From Delphinus delphis (Eukaryota; Chordata; Mammalia; Artiodactyla; Delphinidae): DNA of 64,000 nucleotides. Under the pieces are notes generated by a model that worked only from the letters and a program-made list of their open reading frames with translations, did no database searches and was not told the DNA's origin. Below, piece by piece: positions 10,945-21,479 of the stretch. Where the stretch lies: the NCBI RefSeq assembly GCF_949987515.2, contig NC_082692.2, positions 86,499,488 through 86,563,487 on the forward strand, read 5' to 3'. The position numbers and the translations under genes were made by a program. Within the stretch, counting starts at the first letter, position 1, and every line of letters starts with the position of its first letter.

Positions 10945-11490
10945 TATTCTGGTTATCTACTGCTGCATAGACAACTATCTAATCTGTAGGTTAAAATAAC
11001 CAGTTTAGTTTGTTTTCGAATTTTGGGGGGGTCAGGAATTGGCGAAGGACTTGGCAGGGCAGTTGGAGTCTGACTCACAGGCTATCAGCTGGGCCCACAC
11101 AGCCGGAAGATCCACTTCCACGATGGCCTTTACAATCACATGCCTGGTGCCGACAGTGCTTGTTGGCCTCTCTCTGTCCACATCCTGCAAGGCCTCTCTG
11201 TGTGGCTCGACCTTTCCGAGCGTGGTGGTTTCAGCGTAACTGTACTTTTTCACAGTGGCTGACTTTGGAGAAGCAGAAACAGGAAACCACCAGGCCAGTG
11301 AAGGGCTACGTGTATAACTGGCGCAGTGTTGCTTCTGGGGCATTGCACTGGTGAAGGCTGCCCAGGTTTAAGGGGATAAAGGAATATACGCCACCACCGG
11401 ATAGGGTGTTGGGAGGTCTCATTGCAAAAAGAGCCTGTGGGTTGGAGGATGTTGTTGAAGCCATCCTTGGACAATACAGTCTGCCATGTG
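10945..11490 (-). repeat. Ancient MaLR/ERVL-type LTR fragment
   Basis: Starts with 'tctggttatctactgctgca', the complement of an LTR 3' end of the same broad family as 6352-6822. It contains 'ggaagatccacttccacgat' and 'ggtgttgggaggtctcattg' and ends near 'ggacaatacagtctgccatg'. The overlapping open frames at 11010-11354 and 11032-11343 lie entirely in this repeat and are not genes. Confidence 0.5.
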
Positions 11491-13589
11491 TAACTTGCCC
11501 GGGATTAGGCCATGAAGAGGTCTCCTGGAGGATGCGTGCCTAGGGAAGGGGTCCCATTGTATGTATCCTTTAGGAACAAGTGCATATATTGGTAATGAAA
11601 ATGTTGGGGGGTAGACTGTTACAGCACATGCTTAATAATCTCTACGTTTACAGAATGTTTACTCTGTTACTTTGCATATTTTCTTGGCATTTTTGCGAAA
11701 TGCAAACTCCCATCACACACACTTTCACATTTATTCTCTTTGTCCTGTGTACCTTTGTGAAGAGTGAGACTGCACATAACACGCGCCTCCCATTTCCTGG
11801 ATGGCCTTGGAATGTTCACCTGTACTCATGGGTCACTTTTCAAGTTACATATCCTCTGACTTTTTTTTTCTAGTTAAAAAAATTCATAACCTCGTGTCTT
11901 TGGTCCTTAGTGGTATTTCCTCTTTTCCAATCATACTTTAAAATCCAATTTCATTGTCCCATTAGATGTGGTTCTTCTATTTCGATTTCTGCTTTTTCAC
12001 TCTTTTGCAATTGGTGCTATCACATCAGTGACACTGACTAGTGGTTCTATTATACAAGAGTGCAAAAGAATTGCCTTTCCTCCACTTTTATAAATGTCGT
12101 ACCCACATTCGGGCTGTGCATAGATTTCGCTGAAATAACCTGAACTCGTTAGTTGTTCCACAAATAGCTCCTCTCTCTGTTTATGCTAATACTTTACGCT
12201 GAACAACAATTTCACACTTAGAACTGTCCCTGTTGGTCTGTCTGTTTTAAATGTCATCTGCTCTATTTATGAACATGGAATGAGCTTACTTAAATTGGAT
12301 TTCTTGGGTCCAGGACACTTCTGATTTTCCTAATGACCAAATAACCAAAAAAGCAGAACCGATTAAGAAGAAAAAAAAGAAATCTCAGGCATACACAGCC
12401 TCCAAGCGGTCAGGGTTTGTTTAAAGCTGCTTTGTTCGGCAGGAATGGTTAATAAAAGAAACATTTCCCCAAAGAATTGTTGTGGTCTTTAATTAAACTC
12501 CTTTCGCATAGGTTTGTAATATAGCATTGGACAATATTTGGTCAGTTTCTCTGCCTCTCTTTCTTAGTCACAGGCTGGACTTGATTGGATCCCAGGTCCT
12601 AAGGGAACATTAGGAACAGAGAGAGGCAGGCTGCATCCGATGAAAAGTTAATTGTGTTTAAGCTGTGTTGGAAACCAGCCTCCTGTGCACCTCAGCTGAG
12701 AGCCAAGTTCAACGTGCAGGTGCCCTGGCTGTCTGGCTGGGTCCACAGCCAAGCGTTGTGTGACACAGAGTTTAGCAGCACAGAGGCTCAGGATCGTGGA
12801 AAAGGCTGGTCCTCAGCCTCACCATTTAGCTGTCACGGGCTCTAGAACAATGCACAGTGGAGGTGATTGATTCTGCTGGGGGGGAGGGGGCTGGAAGTTG
12901 GGGTTTTTCTCTTTGAAAAAAGTGCTCCTGGGCTGCAGTTTCAACATATAGTTCGTTAAGACCCAGAAGTGTCTTGTGGGAAAGCTCTGATGAATTGCTC
13001 TAAATGATCAGGAAACTAATCGCTGTTGGAGTTTTTCAAGAAGTATTTCATCTGGCTTTCTTCCCCTCCTTGAATTGAAACTCACTATACCAGAGCAGAC
13101 ACATGCCATCGGCCATGTTTTTAGAGGAAATGCGCCCTTTCCTTCTTGTCTGCACCTAGGGTGGACCACTCCCATCTCCCCCAGCCTTGGCACATCCCTG
13201 CACACACATCATTGGGAAGGGATGGTCGGAGGTCTTCTGGGGGCGCTGTGAACATTCTCTTTCTTCATCTGGATGGTGGTACCACACCCGCGCGATTTAT
13301 GATTACTTATCCACTCGCGTGTTTTACTTACGTTAGGGTGTGAATTAAGATACAAAATTGCTAGTAGTTGAGCGTTTTTCAGCCTATAAAAATGGAAGTT
13401 TTATAAGGTTAAACATATATTTTACAAGGAAATCATAAAGTAACGTAGTGCAAATACATCGGTATTTGATCAGTAGTCGTGAGATGCACGTAGGGCAAAA
13501 AAAGAGGCATTATCTATAATCTAGGTGTTGGTGGTAATTATAGAAGCTATTCCATTAAATAAGGGTCCTATTTTCTTTTGCTCTGAGAA
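11491..13589. other. Unassigned sequence
   Basis: About 2.1 kb with no gene or clear repeat. 11570-12270 is AT-rich. The stretch around 12400-12550 combines 'tggttaataaaagaaacat', 'ttgttgtgg' and 'tttaattaaac' in otherwise unique DNA and could be a conserved noncoding element, but I cannot test conservation. Confidence 0.35.
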
Positions 13590-13764
13590 ACAGTGCATTG
13601 TGGTGCTCCCACAGCCAGACATATTTGGGTTTGAGCCTCTGCTCTACCGTCTACCAGCTGGTTGGCCTTGGGGCAAGCTCAGGGCCCCAGTTTTCGCATC
13701 TGAAAATAAGGCTGGTAATAGTACGTACTTTCTAGGATTGCTAAGCAGATCATGTTAAATAATA
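13590..13764 (+). repeat. MIR SINE
   Basis: Follows the MIR consensus in order: 'acagtgcattgtggtgctcc', 'tttgggtttgagcctctgct', 'ggttggccttggggcaagct', 'ccagttttcgcatctgaaaa', then 'ggattgctaagcagatc'. A Tigger-type element inserted at a TA at its 3' end. Confidence 0.75.
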
Positions 13765-13984
13765 GAGTCGATCCTTGGACAATATGAGTTTGAACTGTAT
13801 GGGTCCACTTATGTTCAGATTGTTTTCAATAAATACATACTACAGCACTACATGATCTGTGATTGGTTGAATCCCCAGTTGGTTTAAACCACGGATGCAT
13901 GAGCTGACTGTAAAGTTATACTCGGATTTTCTACTGCACAGAGGGTCGGTGCCTCTAAGCCCTGCATTGTTCAAGGGTCAACTG
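13765..13984. repeat. Tigger/pogo-type MITE
   Basis: A 220-bp non-autonomous mariner/pogo element with terminal inverted repeats. The left end is 'gagtcgatccttggacaa' and the right end is 'ttgttcaagggtcaactg'. TA dinucleotides flank both ends (13763-13764 and 13985-13986), as expected for the TA target duplication of this superfamily. The interior contains 'caataaatacatactacagc' and 'tggttgaatcc'. No transposase remains. Confidence 0.88.
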
Positions 13985-13986
13985 TA

Positions 13987-14445
13987 GCTATCTTGCCAGA
14001 TACATCTCCCACCACATTCCTTTCACATTTGATGCTCTAGATGCTCTGGACTTCTTTTCCCTTGAGTCTTCTGGGTCTTCCCTTCTGCCACTGAGTCTCT
14101 GCATGTGCTCTTCCGCTCTCCAGAAAGTTCTTCTCCCATTCCTTTGCCTACATGATTCCCCCTCCTGCTTGGGATCTCAGCTCCCTTCTTGTTTTCTTAG
14201 CTGTCCTCGACATCTCTAGCTGGGTCATGATTGTTGACTTAAACTCTAATGGAACCCTGTAACTTTCCTTTGTGACACTGATGACATCTGTGATTTCAGA
14301 GTAAGACATGTGATGGTTTGATCCATCTGTCACCCTCATTTGACTGTGAGCTCCATATGGGCAGGAAATGAGATGTTTCATTGTTGTTCTCTGGGGGGAT
14401 CTGGCTCATAGTTGGGGTTCCAGAAATATTTAATGAATGAAGGGG
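13987..14445 (+). repeat. L2 LINE 3' end
   Basis: The blocks 'gtcttccc...tgccactgagtct', 'tttgactgtgagctccatat', 'gggcaggaaatgagatg' and the end 'aaatatttaatgaatgaa' follow the L2 3' UTR, which finishes in a short ATGA-type tail. Old and diverged. Confidence 0.72.
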
Positions 14446-14617
14446 CTTATGTTCTAGCCATTCTTATGATTTAAGACTTTCTGATATTTCTTGTAAAATA
14501 ACGAAATAGGAAACCATGTACTTAAGCACATGTATATGTGTCTGCATAAGAGTAATTGATCAACGCTTCAGCTTTCAGAAAGTCACTCTCGGCATTTTTT
14601 ACAAAGTAGTGGGTGGG

Positions 14618-14769
14618 CAGTGAAGTGCAAGGTTTAAGAGCAAAGTCTTTGCAGAAGTTGAGGTTCAAGCTTAGCTCATCACTTGTGTGCTCTGTGATCT
14701 TGGAAAAGATACTTTTTCTGAAACTCAATATCTTTATCTGTAAACTGAATATTAAAACTAGTACCTATA
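14618..14769 (+). repeat. MIR SINE
   Basis: The blocks 'cagtgaagtgcaaggtttaa', 'tgtgctctgtgatcttggaa' and 'aactcaatatctttatctgt' follow MIR. An LTR begins at its 3' end, so the MIR is older than that insertion. Confidence 0.7.
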
Positions 14770-15176
14770 TGTTGCAGGTTGAATTATGTCCCTCCAAAAT
14801 TCACATGTTGAAGTCCTAACCTCCAGCTACCTCAGAAAGTGACCTTATTTGGAGGAAGGGTCTTTAGAGAGGTCATCAAATTAAAACAAGGACGTTAGGT
14901 TGGACCCTAGTCCGATTGGTGTCCTTATAGAAGGAGAAATTTGGACATAGAAACACAGATAGAGGGAACATGATTAAAGAGATAGAGAGAGAGAAGATGG
15001 CCATCTACAAGCTAAGGAGAGAGGCTCGGAGACAGGCTCCAGAGCCCTCGGAAGGAACCAAAACTGTCAACCCCTTGATTTTGCACTTCTAGTCGCCAGA
15101 ACCTTGAGGTGTTAAATTTTTGTTGTTTAAGCCACCTAATGTGGTATTTTGTTTCAACAGCTTTAGCAGACTAATA
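14770..15176 (+). repeat. Solo LTR, ERVL-MaLR type (MLT1-like)
   Basis: A nearly complete LTR that opens tgttgcaggttgaattatgt, continues 'ctcagaaagtgaccttattt', 'gtgtccttatagaaggagaa', and ends 'gttgtttaagccacctaatg' and 'ttagcagactaata'. This is the standard layout of mammalian MaLR LTRs. There is no internal gag or pol remnant on either side, so it is a solo LTR left by recombination. Confidence 0.8.
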
Positions 15177-15197
15177 TGCTGAATCAGTTTAATATAC

Positions 15198-15575
15198 AGT
15201 AATGCTTTGTGTTGAACAATCCAAAAATCTCAGTGACTTACGGCAGAAAACATGCATTTTTCTTGCTTGTGGGCCTGTGGGTTGGTTGAAGTTCACCCAG
15301 ACTCTAGACCAGTTGGGTTCTGATCCTTGTGCATTTCTCACTCTGGCACTGGCAGCTACCTAGGGCATGTTCTCTCACGGAAGAAGGTAAGAGAAATGCC
15401 CAACACAAATGATGCGGACCCACTGAAAGTCTTTCATGGCACTGTAATCATGCCTGGTAGCATTGCGTTGGCTAGAGCAGATCACCTGGCCAAACCTACT
15501 TCCGATAGGCTGAAATAGATACACTCTGTCTCCTGTAGGGGGAGGCATTGAGAGCCACATGGAAAAGGCAGTGAA
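15198..15575 (-). repeat. Ancient LTR-like repeat fragment
   Basis: The blocks 'gttgaacaatccaaaaatct', 'cagtgacttacggcagaaaa' and 'gtgggttggttgaagttcac' resemble the broad repeat family at 6352 and 10945 in reverse orientation. Divergence is high and the family is not certain. Confidence 0.4.
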
Positions 15576-15584
15576 ATACTCCAA

Positions 15585-15712
15585 TTGACCACAGTACCTA
15601 CACATCACAGGGTTGTCTTCGATAGATAAGATTTTGCAGGTAAAACTCTTTGCACAGTGCCTGGCACCTAGTAGCAGTTCCATAAACGGTCATTGCTATT
15701 GTTGTGGTTTTT
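15585..15712 (+). repeat. MIR SINE 3' half
   Basis: The blocks 'agtacctacacatcacaggg', 'gcacagtgcctggcacctag' and 'cattgctattgttg' match the 3' half of MIR. Confidence 0.65.
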
Positions 15713-16869
15713 GTTCTTATTCTTGAACAAATTCTAGTGTTCATCTTCAATTGCAAGTCTTCATGGACACTTTCCTTTCAAACAAGCAGAATTAGCTGAA
15801 TAAATTGCATTAATACTTGGTTAAGTAGAAGTCTCTGTAGACTGCATTCTCGCATCTGTGATTAATTCTTTTAAATTCTTTTAAATTGCATGTCTGCTTC
15901 AGTGGATTGGAACAGAGATATGACTTCAAGCTTATGTTTCTCGTTAGGATGCAGAGGCCACAATTAAATGTACTTTTTCTTCTTCTTCTTTGAAAAAAAT
16001 CAAAGTCTCTTAAAATGGATTGTTGTGAAAGGACACATAAATATGTCTAAATCGATAGTTGAATTCTCCAAAGCACCATTGAGACAAAACTGTTAAATGT
16101 TCTGATTAAATTTGTGATTGGTTAAGCTAGAAATCCATACAGTTGCATGTCACACAGTATTTAATAAATGGCATGTAGAGTATCTTAATTGTACCCATTT
16201 CTCTCTTCCCTCTGCTTCTAACTGCATAAAGTTATCAAAATCTGGACACTCAAACATTTTTATTTCAACTTGCTTGGTTGGGCTTTGTTCTCCGTATTTC
16301 TTGCCGTATTGGGTCTGGTTTTGAGTTAAATATTTCTGACACAACCTTCATGACTCATTTACATTTAAATAGTAACAGGAAATCTCTTTGCCAAGAAGGC
16401 TATTGGAATCGAATTTTATACCAGATCTTTTCTTTTAAATATGTTATTATCAAATATTTTGTACATCAAAGTACTTTTTTTGCTTTCCTTTTTGTAAATC
16501 TAAGTATTTTAGGCTGTATACAAATGTTTCATTTTTCATCTTGGGTGATTATTATTGCTTCTGACGCTCATAATTTATGCCAGTTGCTATAATGTTAAAA
16601 ATTAGAAACGGACTTCTGAGACGTTCATTGCCATTGAAGTTTTGTTAAAGAGAGTTTAAAATATAATGCATGCCCTTGACCTTGTTATTTCATGTTGAAT
16701 GAGATCTACCTATAGGATAGGGAGTATATAATTATAGGCAAGGTGATGAAATCAAACGGATTCCTAATCAGCAAATTGAGGTGTGATTTACCGACATCCA
16801 GATGATGAGAAGATTTAGTGCAACTTGGTGCAAGTTGAAGATGATCAAGAGTAAATCTCTCGAGCTGGG
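15713..16869. other. Unassigned AT-rich sequence
   Basis: No gene or clear repeat. The region 16150-16600 is strongly AT-rich with long oligo-T tracts. A frame of 104 codons at 16278-16592 has no recognisable domain and is probably chance. Confidence 0.4.
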
Positions 16870-16884
16870 AAAACAAGTATCTTT

Positions 16885-17285
16885 TTTTTTTTTTGCAATT
16901 AATTAATGAATTGTTTTTGGCCGCGTTTGGTCTTCGCTGCTGTGCGTGGGCCTTCTCCAGTTGCGGCGAGCGGGGGCTATTCTACGTTGCAGTGGGTGGG
17001 CTTCTCGTTGCAGTGGCTTCTCTTGTTGCAGGGCATGGGCTCTAGGTGCGTGGGCTTTGGTAGTTGTGGCGCGTAGGCTCAGTAGTTGTGGCTCGTGGGC
17101 TCTAGAGTGCAGCCTCAGTAGCAGGCTACTGAGTAGGGGTAGTAGTAGTAGGGGTAGCCTTCAGTAGTTGTGGCGCACGGGCTTAGTTGCTCCGCGGCCT
17201 GTGGGATCTTCCCGGACCAGGGCCCGAACCCATGTCCCCTGAATTGGCAGGCAGATTCCCAACCACTGTGCCACCAGGGAAGCCC
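16885..17285 (-). mobile_element. CHR SINE, long form with internal insertion
   Basis: A long CHR in reverse orientation with oligo-T on the left and the complement of the tRNA head ('gccaccagggaagccc') on the right. The TSD is aaaacaagtatcttt at 16870-16884 against aaaacaaatatcttt at 17286-17300 (14 of 15). Unlike the other long copies it has about 49 extra bases at 17112-17160, rich in GTA and containing small inverted repeats. The open frames at 16946-17510 are shadows of this SINE and its flank. Confidence 0.92.
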
Positions 17286-17300
17286 AAAACAAATATCTTT

Positions 17301-17582
17301 AATAGAGGCTCAGAGAAAAAAAATTCCCAGGCATCCAAGTGGATTTCACCTACCACACTACCTCATATTCCAAGGAACTCTTTTAAGGAGGTATTCGAAT
17401 CACAGGAAGGTTTCCAAGCTTGTAAACCAACGTCAGTGGCATCAGCTTCATTAGACATTGTTATTCTAGATGTTGTCTGTAGGAGGAAGAACAAAAGCAT
17501 TGTGTGCTGAGATCTTCTCATGATTCTCCCTGAATTGGATTTTTTTGAAGGGCTGGTTAAAGCCTTGTTTAAAAATAACTTA
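17301..17582. other. Unassigned sequence
   Basis: Short interval between a CHR and an interrupted MIR. Nothing recognisable. Confidence 0.35.
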
Positions 17583-17658
17583 CGTTTTACTGAGTGCTTA
17601 GTTTGTACCAGGCATCGAGGGTCTTACTTATATCAGTTCATCTTATTCCTCCCCAAAG
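17583..17658 (-). repeat. MIR SINE, left part of an interrupted copy
   Basis: The blocks 'gagtgcttagtttgtaccag' and 'catcttattcctccccaaag' are the complement of the MIR 3' region. The copy stops exactly at the TSD of an insertion and continues at 18278 with 'ccttctggggtaggtcgta'. Confidence 0.65.
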
Positions 17659-18265
17659 TCTTTTTTTTTTTTTTTGGAGGTGATGGATAGGTTTATTACC
17701 TTGATTACAGTGATGGTTTCATGGGTGTAGGTATATGTCCAAATTCATCAAATTGTATGCGTGAAATATGTGTAGTTTTAAAATATATCAGTTACATCTC
17801 AGTAAAGCTTAAATAACATGAGAGGATACAGGTTTCTTGAGCTTGAAAATCTCCCCATTTTCCTCCTGAATCTTCTTTGAGGGAGATTTTTTGTTTTTAA
17901 CTTTTTATTTTATATTGGAGTATAGCCAATTAACAATGCGGTGATAGTTTCAGGTACACAGCAAAGGAACTCAGCCATACATATACAGGTATCCATTCTC
18001 CCCCAGACTCCCGTCCCATCCAGGCTGCCACGTAACATTGAGCAGAGTTCTCTGTGCTATACAGTAGGTCCTTGTGGGTTATCCTTTTAAAATATAGCAG
18101 TGTGTATGTGACAATCCCAAACTTCCTAACTAACCCTTCCCTTTGAGGGAGATCTTTGATGCCCACGTTTCTCCACTACACATCCTCCTGTATCTAGAAT
18201 TCAGTGAAATTCTCCTGCGAAATCCTCATGTAACAGACTCACTGGGACAGGCAGGGCTGGGGGTG
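17659..18265 (-). pseudogene. Probable processed retrocopy of an unknown transcript
   Basis: This unit has the hallmarks of L1-mediated retroposition of an RNA read from the minus strand. A 12-bp perfect TSD, tcctccccaaag, lies at 17647-17658 and 18266-18277 and splits a MIR. An oligo-T (a poly(A) tail on the other strand) follows the left copy at 17661-17675. On the minus strand AATAAA sits about 16 nucleotides before that tail. The last 140 bases of the copied RNA (17678-17820) look like L1 3' UTR in antisense, so the source transcript may have ended in an antisense L1. A later L1 fragment (17891-18140) interrupts it. I cannot identify the source gene; the copied part may be only 3' UTR. 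Confidence 0.6.
17891..18140 (-). mobile_element. L1 3' end, short 5'-truncated insertion
   Basis: Starts with oligo-T and 'attggagtatagccaattaa', a cetartiodactyl-style L1 3' UTR in reverse orientation, and ends near 'cttcctaactaacccttcc'. Flanked by ctttgagggagat at 17875-17887 and again at 18141-18153, a perfect 13-bp TSD. It lies inside the retrocopy at 17659-18265 and is therefore younger. Confidence 0.88.
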
Positions 18266-18277
18266 TCCTCCCCAAAG

Positions 18278-18372
18278 CCTTCTGGGGTAGGTCGTATTAT
18301 TCCTATTTTCAGAAGACAAAACTGAAGCCCGAGGAGGCTGGGCAGCACTGGAGCTGCACATGAAACCTTGGT
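18278..18372 (-). repeat. MIR SINE, right part of an interrupted copy
   Basis: Continues the MIR that stops at 17658: 'ggggtaggtcgtattattcc', 'attttcagaagacaaaactg'. The join across the insertion restores the normal MIR order. Confidence 0.6.
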
Positions 18373-18469
18373 GGCCAACCTGGAGTGTCCACGGTCTTAA
18401 TTACTGTGCTTGTCTTCACACTCTCTTGCTGTCCTTCGTGCAGTCTCTCCCTCATTCCCTTGGGTATAT

Positions 18470-18680
18470 ATATAGACACTGTATGTGCTGTGCTCTGTTC
18501 TAGACACTGGGAATGAGATGTGTTTACAACAGAAACGATGCCTGTCTTCAAGGAGTTGATAGTCTCCTGGGGCAAACAGACAATAAATAAGTAAGCGAAC
18601 AAAACCATAATGCAATTTCAGGTTGTGCAAAGTGCTATAAAAATAAAGCCATGTCGGGCTAGAAGTGCTGGGAGGAGAGA
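18470..18680 (+). repeat. Ancient mammal-wide repeat, family not assigned
   Basis: The blocks 'ctctgttctagacactggga', 'gcctgtcttcaaggagttga' and 'aaacagacaataaataagta' follow a common old repeat that reads roughly 'aggcactgttctaggcactg' and then 'gacagacaataaacaa'. I do not assign the library name. The same family is split by a CHR near 30.8-31.3 kb and appears at 62200-62480. Confidence 0.5.
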
Positions 18681-18884
18681 TGCTGTCATAGAGATGCTGA
18701 TGTTTGAGAGATTTCCAACAAGGGGTTCAAGATGTTGAAAAATTCATCGACTTGCAAAGTGAGCAAGCCCGCTCTCCCGGTGTAACTCAGGGTGTGACCT
18801 GGGATGTCCGGGAAGCTCTTTGTGCATCTTTTACCACATTGGACCACAGATGTAGAAAGTAGAAAAGCCTGTAGGCTACATTTT

Positions 18885-19100
18885 TTTTTTTTTTTTTTTT
18901 TTTTTTTTGCAGTACGCGGGCCTCTCACTGTTGTGGCCTCTCCCGTTGTGGAGCACAGGCTCCGGATGCGCAGGCTCAGCGGCCATGGCGCCCGGGCCCA
19001 GCCGCTCCACGGCATGTGGGATCTTCCCGGCATGGGGCATGAAACCGTGTCCCCTGCATCGGCAGGCGGACTCTCAACCACTGCGCCACCAGGGAAACCC
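18885..19100 (-). mobile_element. CHR SINE, short form
   Basis: Oligo-T at left, then 'tacgcgggcctctcactgtt', 'ctcagcggccatggc', and the complement of the tRNA head at right. TSD taggctacatttt at 18872-18884 and taggctgcatttt at 19101-19113 (12 of 13). About 215 bp including the tail. Confidence 0.93.
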
Positions 19101-19113
19101 TAGGCTGCATTTT

Positions 19114-20640
19114 GAATGATCTCAGAACAAACTTGGGACTTACTTGTTTTGCCCTATTCCCCTCCCCAACCCCCGGTATCTTCCCTTTGAAAATCCAGGC
19201 TGGAAGACTCAGCAAATCAACTGTTTTCTCCTTAATTGGGAAGGTACTACAACTGAAATAGTTCCTCTGTATTACAGACCTAGTGGGGCAGATCACCATG
19301 GAAGGAACCTGCTGCCATTGAAGAAGATTAGATGGTGGGGGGGGGGGATTTAAAAACATTGCAGAGTGATAGTTAGAAACCAATATCAGACTATGTGTTG
19401 AAAATTATGAGATAAAAACAGCTTTTAATCATCTGCTTATCCTTTCTTCATTTAACCAAGTACTGATAGATTAACATCAGGACTATTGGTGAGCTAGGAT
19501 GGGGATAAACCAGAAGAGGAATGAGCAGTAGGCTGCATCTCAAGTGCCCGCTCTGATCTTTTTTAGAGGCTTCGTGGAGTGCAGTGTTGAGAAGGATTCT
19601 GAGGTTGCATTTGGGCTTGATGGTAAGAATGCTGTAGCCAGTAGTGTTTTCTGCTGGGAGCCCAGGTAGGAGGTGTGGTTCTGTGTCTATAGAGCGGCGT
19701 TGGAACCAGGTTGTGGAAACCATTATACTGTGACTTCTCTGGCCTGATTGAAGTCAAGCAGCACAGTGAGGAAGTGTAGCAGGTGGATGTTAATTAAGGC
19801 TGACTTCCTTCCTCTGTCCCTTCTTAGTTTCCTCCCTCCCCTGCCCTCCTCACCCCTCCATTCCCTTCCTCCTTCTCCTTCTCCGCCAAGTAGTACAATA
19901 TGACAGTCCATTGTGAGGAGGATCAGAAGTTCTAGAGTTGGGCTCCTTGACTCCCAAGTCTGGTTCTATCACCTTCTACTCGTGTGACCTTGTGCAAGGC
20001 ACTTCAGCTCCCTTGTCTGCAGTCTGGGAGAACAATGCCTGCTTCCTCATGCCTCTCATTTCTGGTCTCTTGTAATATTACTTAGAAGGACTGCTTCTCA
20101 ATATGTGACACATACACCCAAATTGGCAGTAAGTCTGAGACAATTTTCGGTGTTTGGCAGACAAGGTGTTAAATAATCCTGTCTTGCAGAGTGAGATGTG
20201 AGTCTTCTTTGGCTTCTCTTTGAATCCTTCTGTGAAATCAAGGATAAAGTCTCAATGTAGAGTGCTGTTCTCTAACACTTTTTCTAACACTTGCACGTCT
20301 ACCTTATTAGCTAAAGAACAGACCTTTCTGAACAGAGCTTTCTGTTGGGACCATCTCTAGCCTGAAATTAATGTAATTTGTATCATATCGCATTTTGGAG
20401 TTACCTTTCTTCGTGGCAAGCGATACTAGTTTTATGCTGAGAGAGAGGATACAAAATTTCTGTTCACATTTTTGTGCAAAGAGAAAAAGTCAGTCTCTTT
20501 TAAGAAAAAATCCCAAATGCACAGTGGAATGGGATATAATCATGACTGAAGCGTGGCATGCGCATGACTAATACTCTGGCGTTTGCAGTGGGATAGATGG
20601 AGAAGGACAGCAGAGATGGGCAACCAGTTGGGATTAAGTT
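19114..20640. other. Mostly unassigned sequence
   Basis: No gene. An 11-base G run lies at 19337-19347. A MIR-like stretch lies at 19925-20070 and is listed separately. A pyrimidine-rich block at 19800-19885 reads as an open frame on the minus strand but is simple sequence. Confidence 0.4.
19925..20070 (+). repeat. MIR SINE
   Basis: The blocks 'gttctagagttgggctcctt', 'gtgtgaccttgtgcaaggca' and 'cttcagctcccttgtctgca' follow MIR closely. Confidence 0.65.
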
Positions 20641-21260
20641 TGAATATGGTTCTCTCTGTTCAAGCCAAACTGGGCTTCCCTCTGTCCTGCCACCAGCTGT
20701 TTGCAGGGCTTTTGCCAGATTGTTCCCTCTGCCCGCCTTTCCACTCCCCTTCACCGAGTATTTTTTTTTGCGGTACGCGGGCCTCTCACTGTTGTGGCCT
20801 CTCCCGCTGAGGAGCACAGGCTCCGGACGCGCAGGCTCAGTGGCCATGGCTCACGGGCCCAGCCGCTCTACGGCATGTGGGATCTTCCCGGACCGGGGCA
20901 CGAACCCGTGTCCCCTGCATCGGCAGGCGGACTCTCAACCGCTGCGCCACCAGGGAAGCCCCACCGAGTATTGTTAATATTTCAGATTTCTGCTCCTTTA
21001 TCTCATTCTCAAAAAAGCCTTCCTTGATTCCGCATTCAAGGCCATATTCTTTGTTAGTGGTTCTCCTAGACTGGTGTTCAGTCCTTGTGAGCACACATCT
21101 CTTGTGAGCACACACAACCAGAGCACACATCTGGCTCATTGTATATTTCTTGGCAAATGTGTTAGTGGTGTCTGCCTGTGCTGTTGAACTCTAGGCTATA
21201 TGTGGACAGGGTCCATGTGTATTTGAGCTCATCCATTATCCCCAGAACCTACTAGGATGT
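20641..21260 (+). repeat. L2 LINE 3' end, interrupted by a SINE
   Basis: Right of the SINE the blocks 'tctaggctatatgtggacag', 'ggtccatgtgt' and 'attatccccagaacctacta' follow the L2 3' UTR, and the sequence left of 20752 fits its upstream part. The CHR at 20763-20961 splits it. A small imperfect duplication of 'cttgtgagcacacatc' occurs at 21085-21130. Confidence 0.5.
20763..20961 (-). mobile_element. CHR SINE, short form
   Basis: Short CHR in reverse orientation: oligo-T of only nine to ten bases, 'gcggtacgcgggcctctcac', then the complement of the head ending 'accagggaagcc'. The TSD caccgagtatt is perfect (20752-20762 and 20962-20972), which points to a recent insertion. Open frames on both strands here are shadows of the SINE. 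Confidence 0.95.
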
Positions 21261-21479
21261 AGAAGTTATATCTTTGGTAGTTTACTGTAAATATCAATAC
21301 ATCAGTATTGACCGTTTCATATATCTTTCCATGTGGGTTGAAGTCAACTTTATATTCTACTTTAGGAATAGTTAATGTCTGGATTAGTGTCATCATGGAC
21401 CCACACTCAAGGGCAGCCAACAGGTATCGCTCTCTGAATATGCACCATTGGGTCTGTTAATTTACATAAGGGACATTAG

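Noticed and set aside
16946..17510. Several open frames of 60-107 codons, recurring with similar peptides at many places in the window
   Set aside because: They are translations of CHR SINE sequence (for example 'GLWDLPGPGPEPMSPELAG'-type peptides) and recur wherever a CHR lies.
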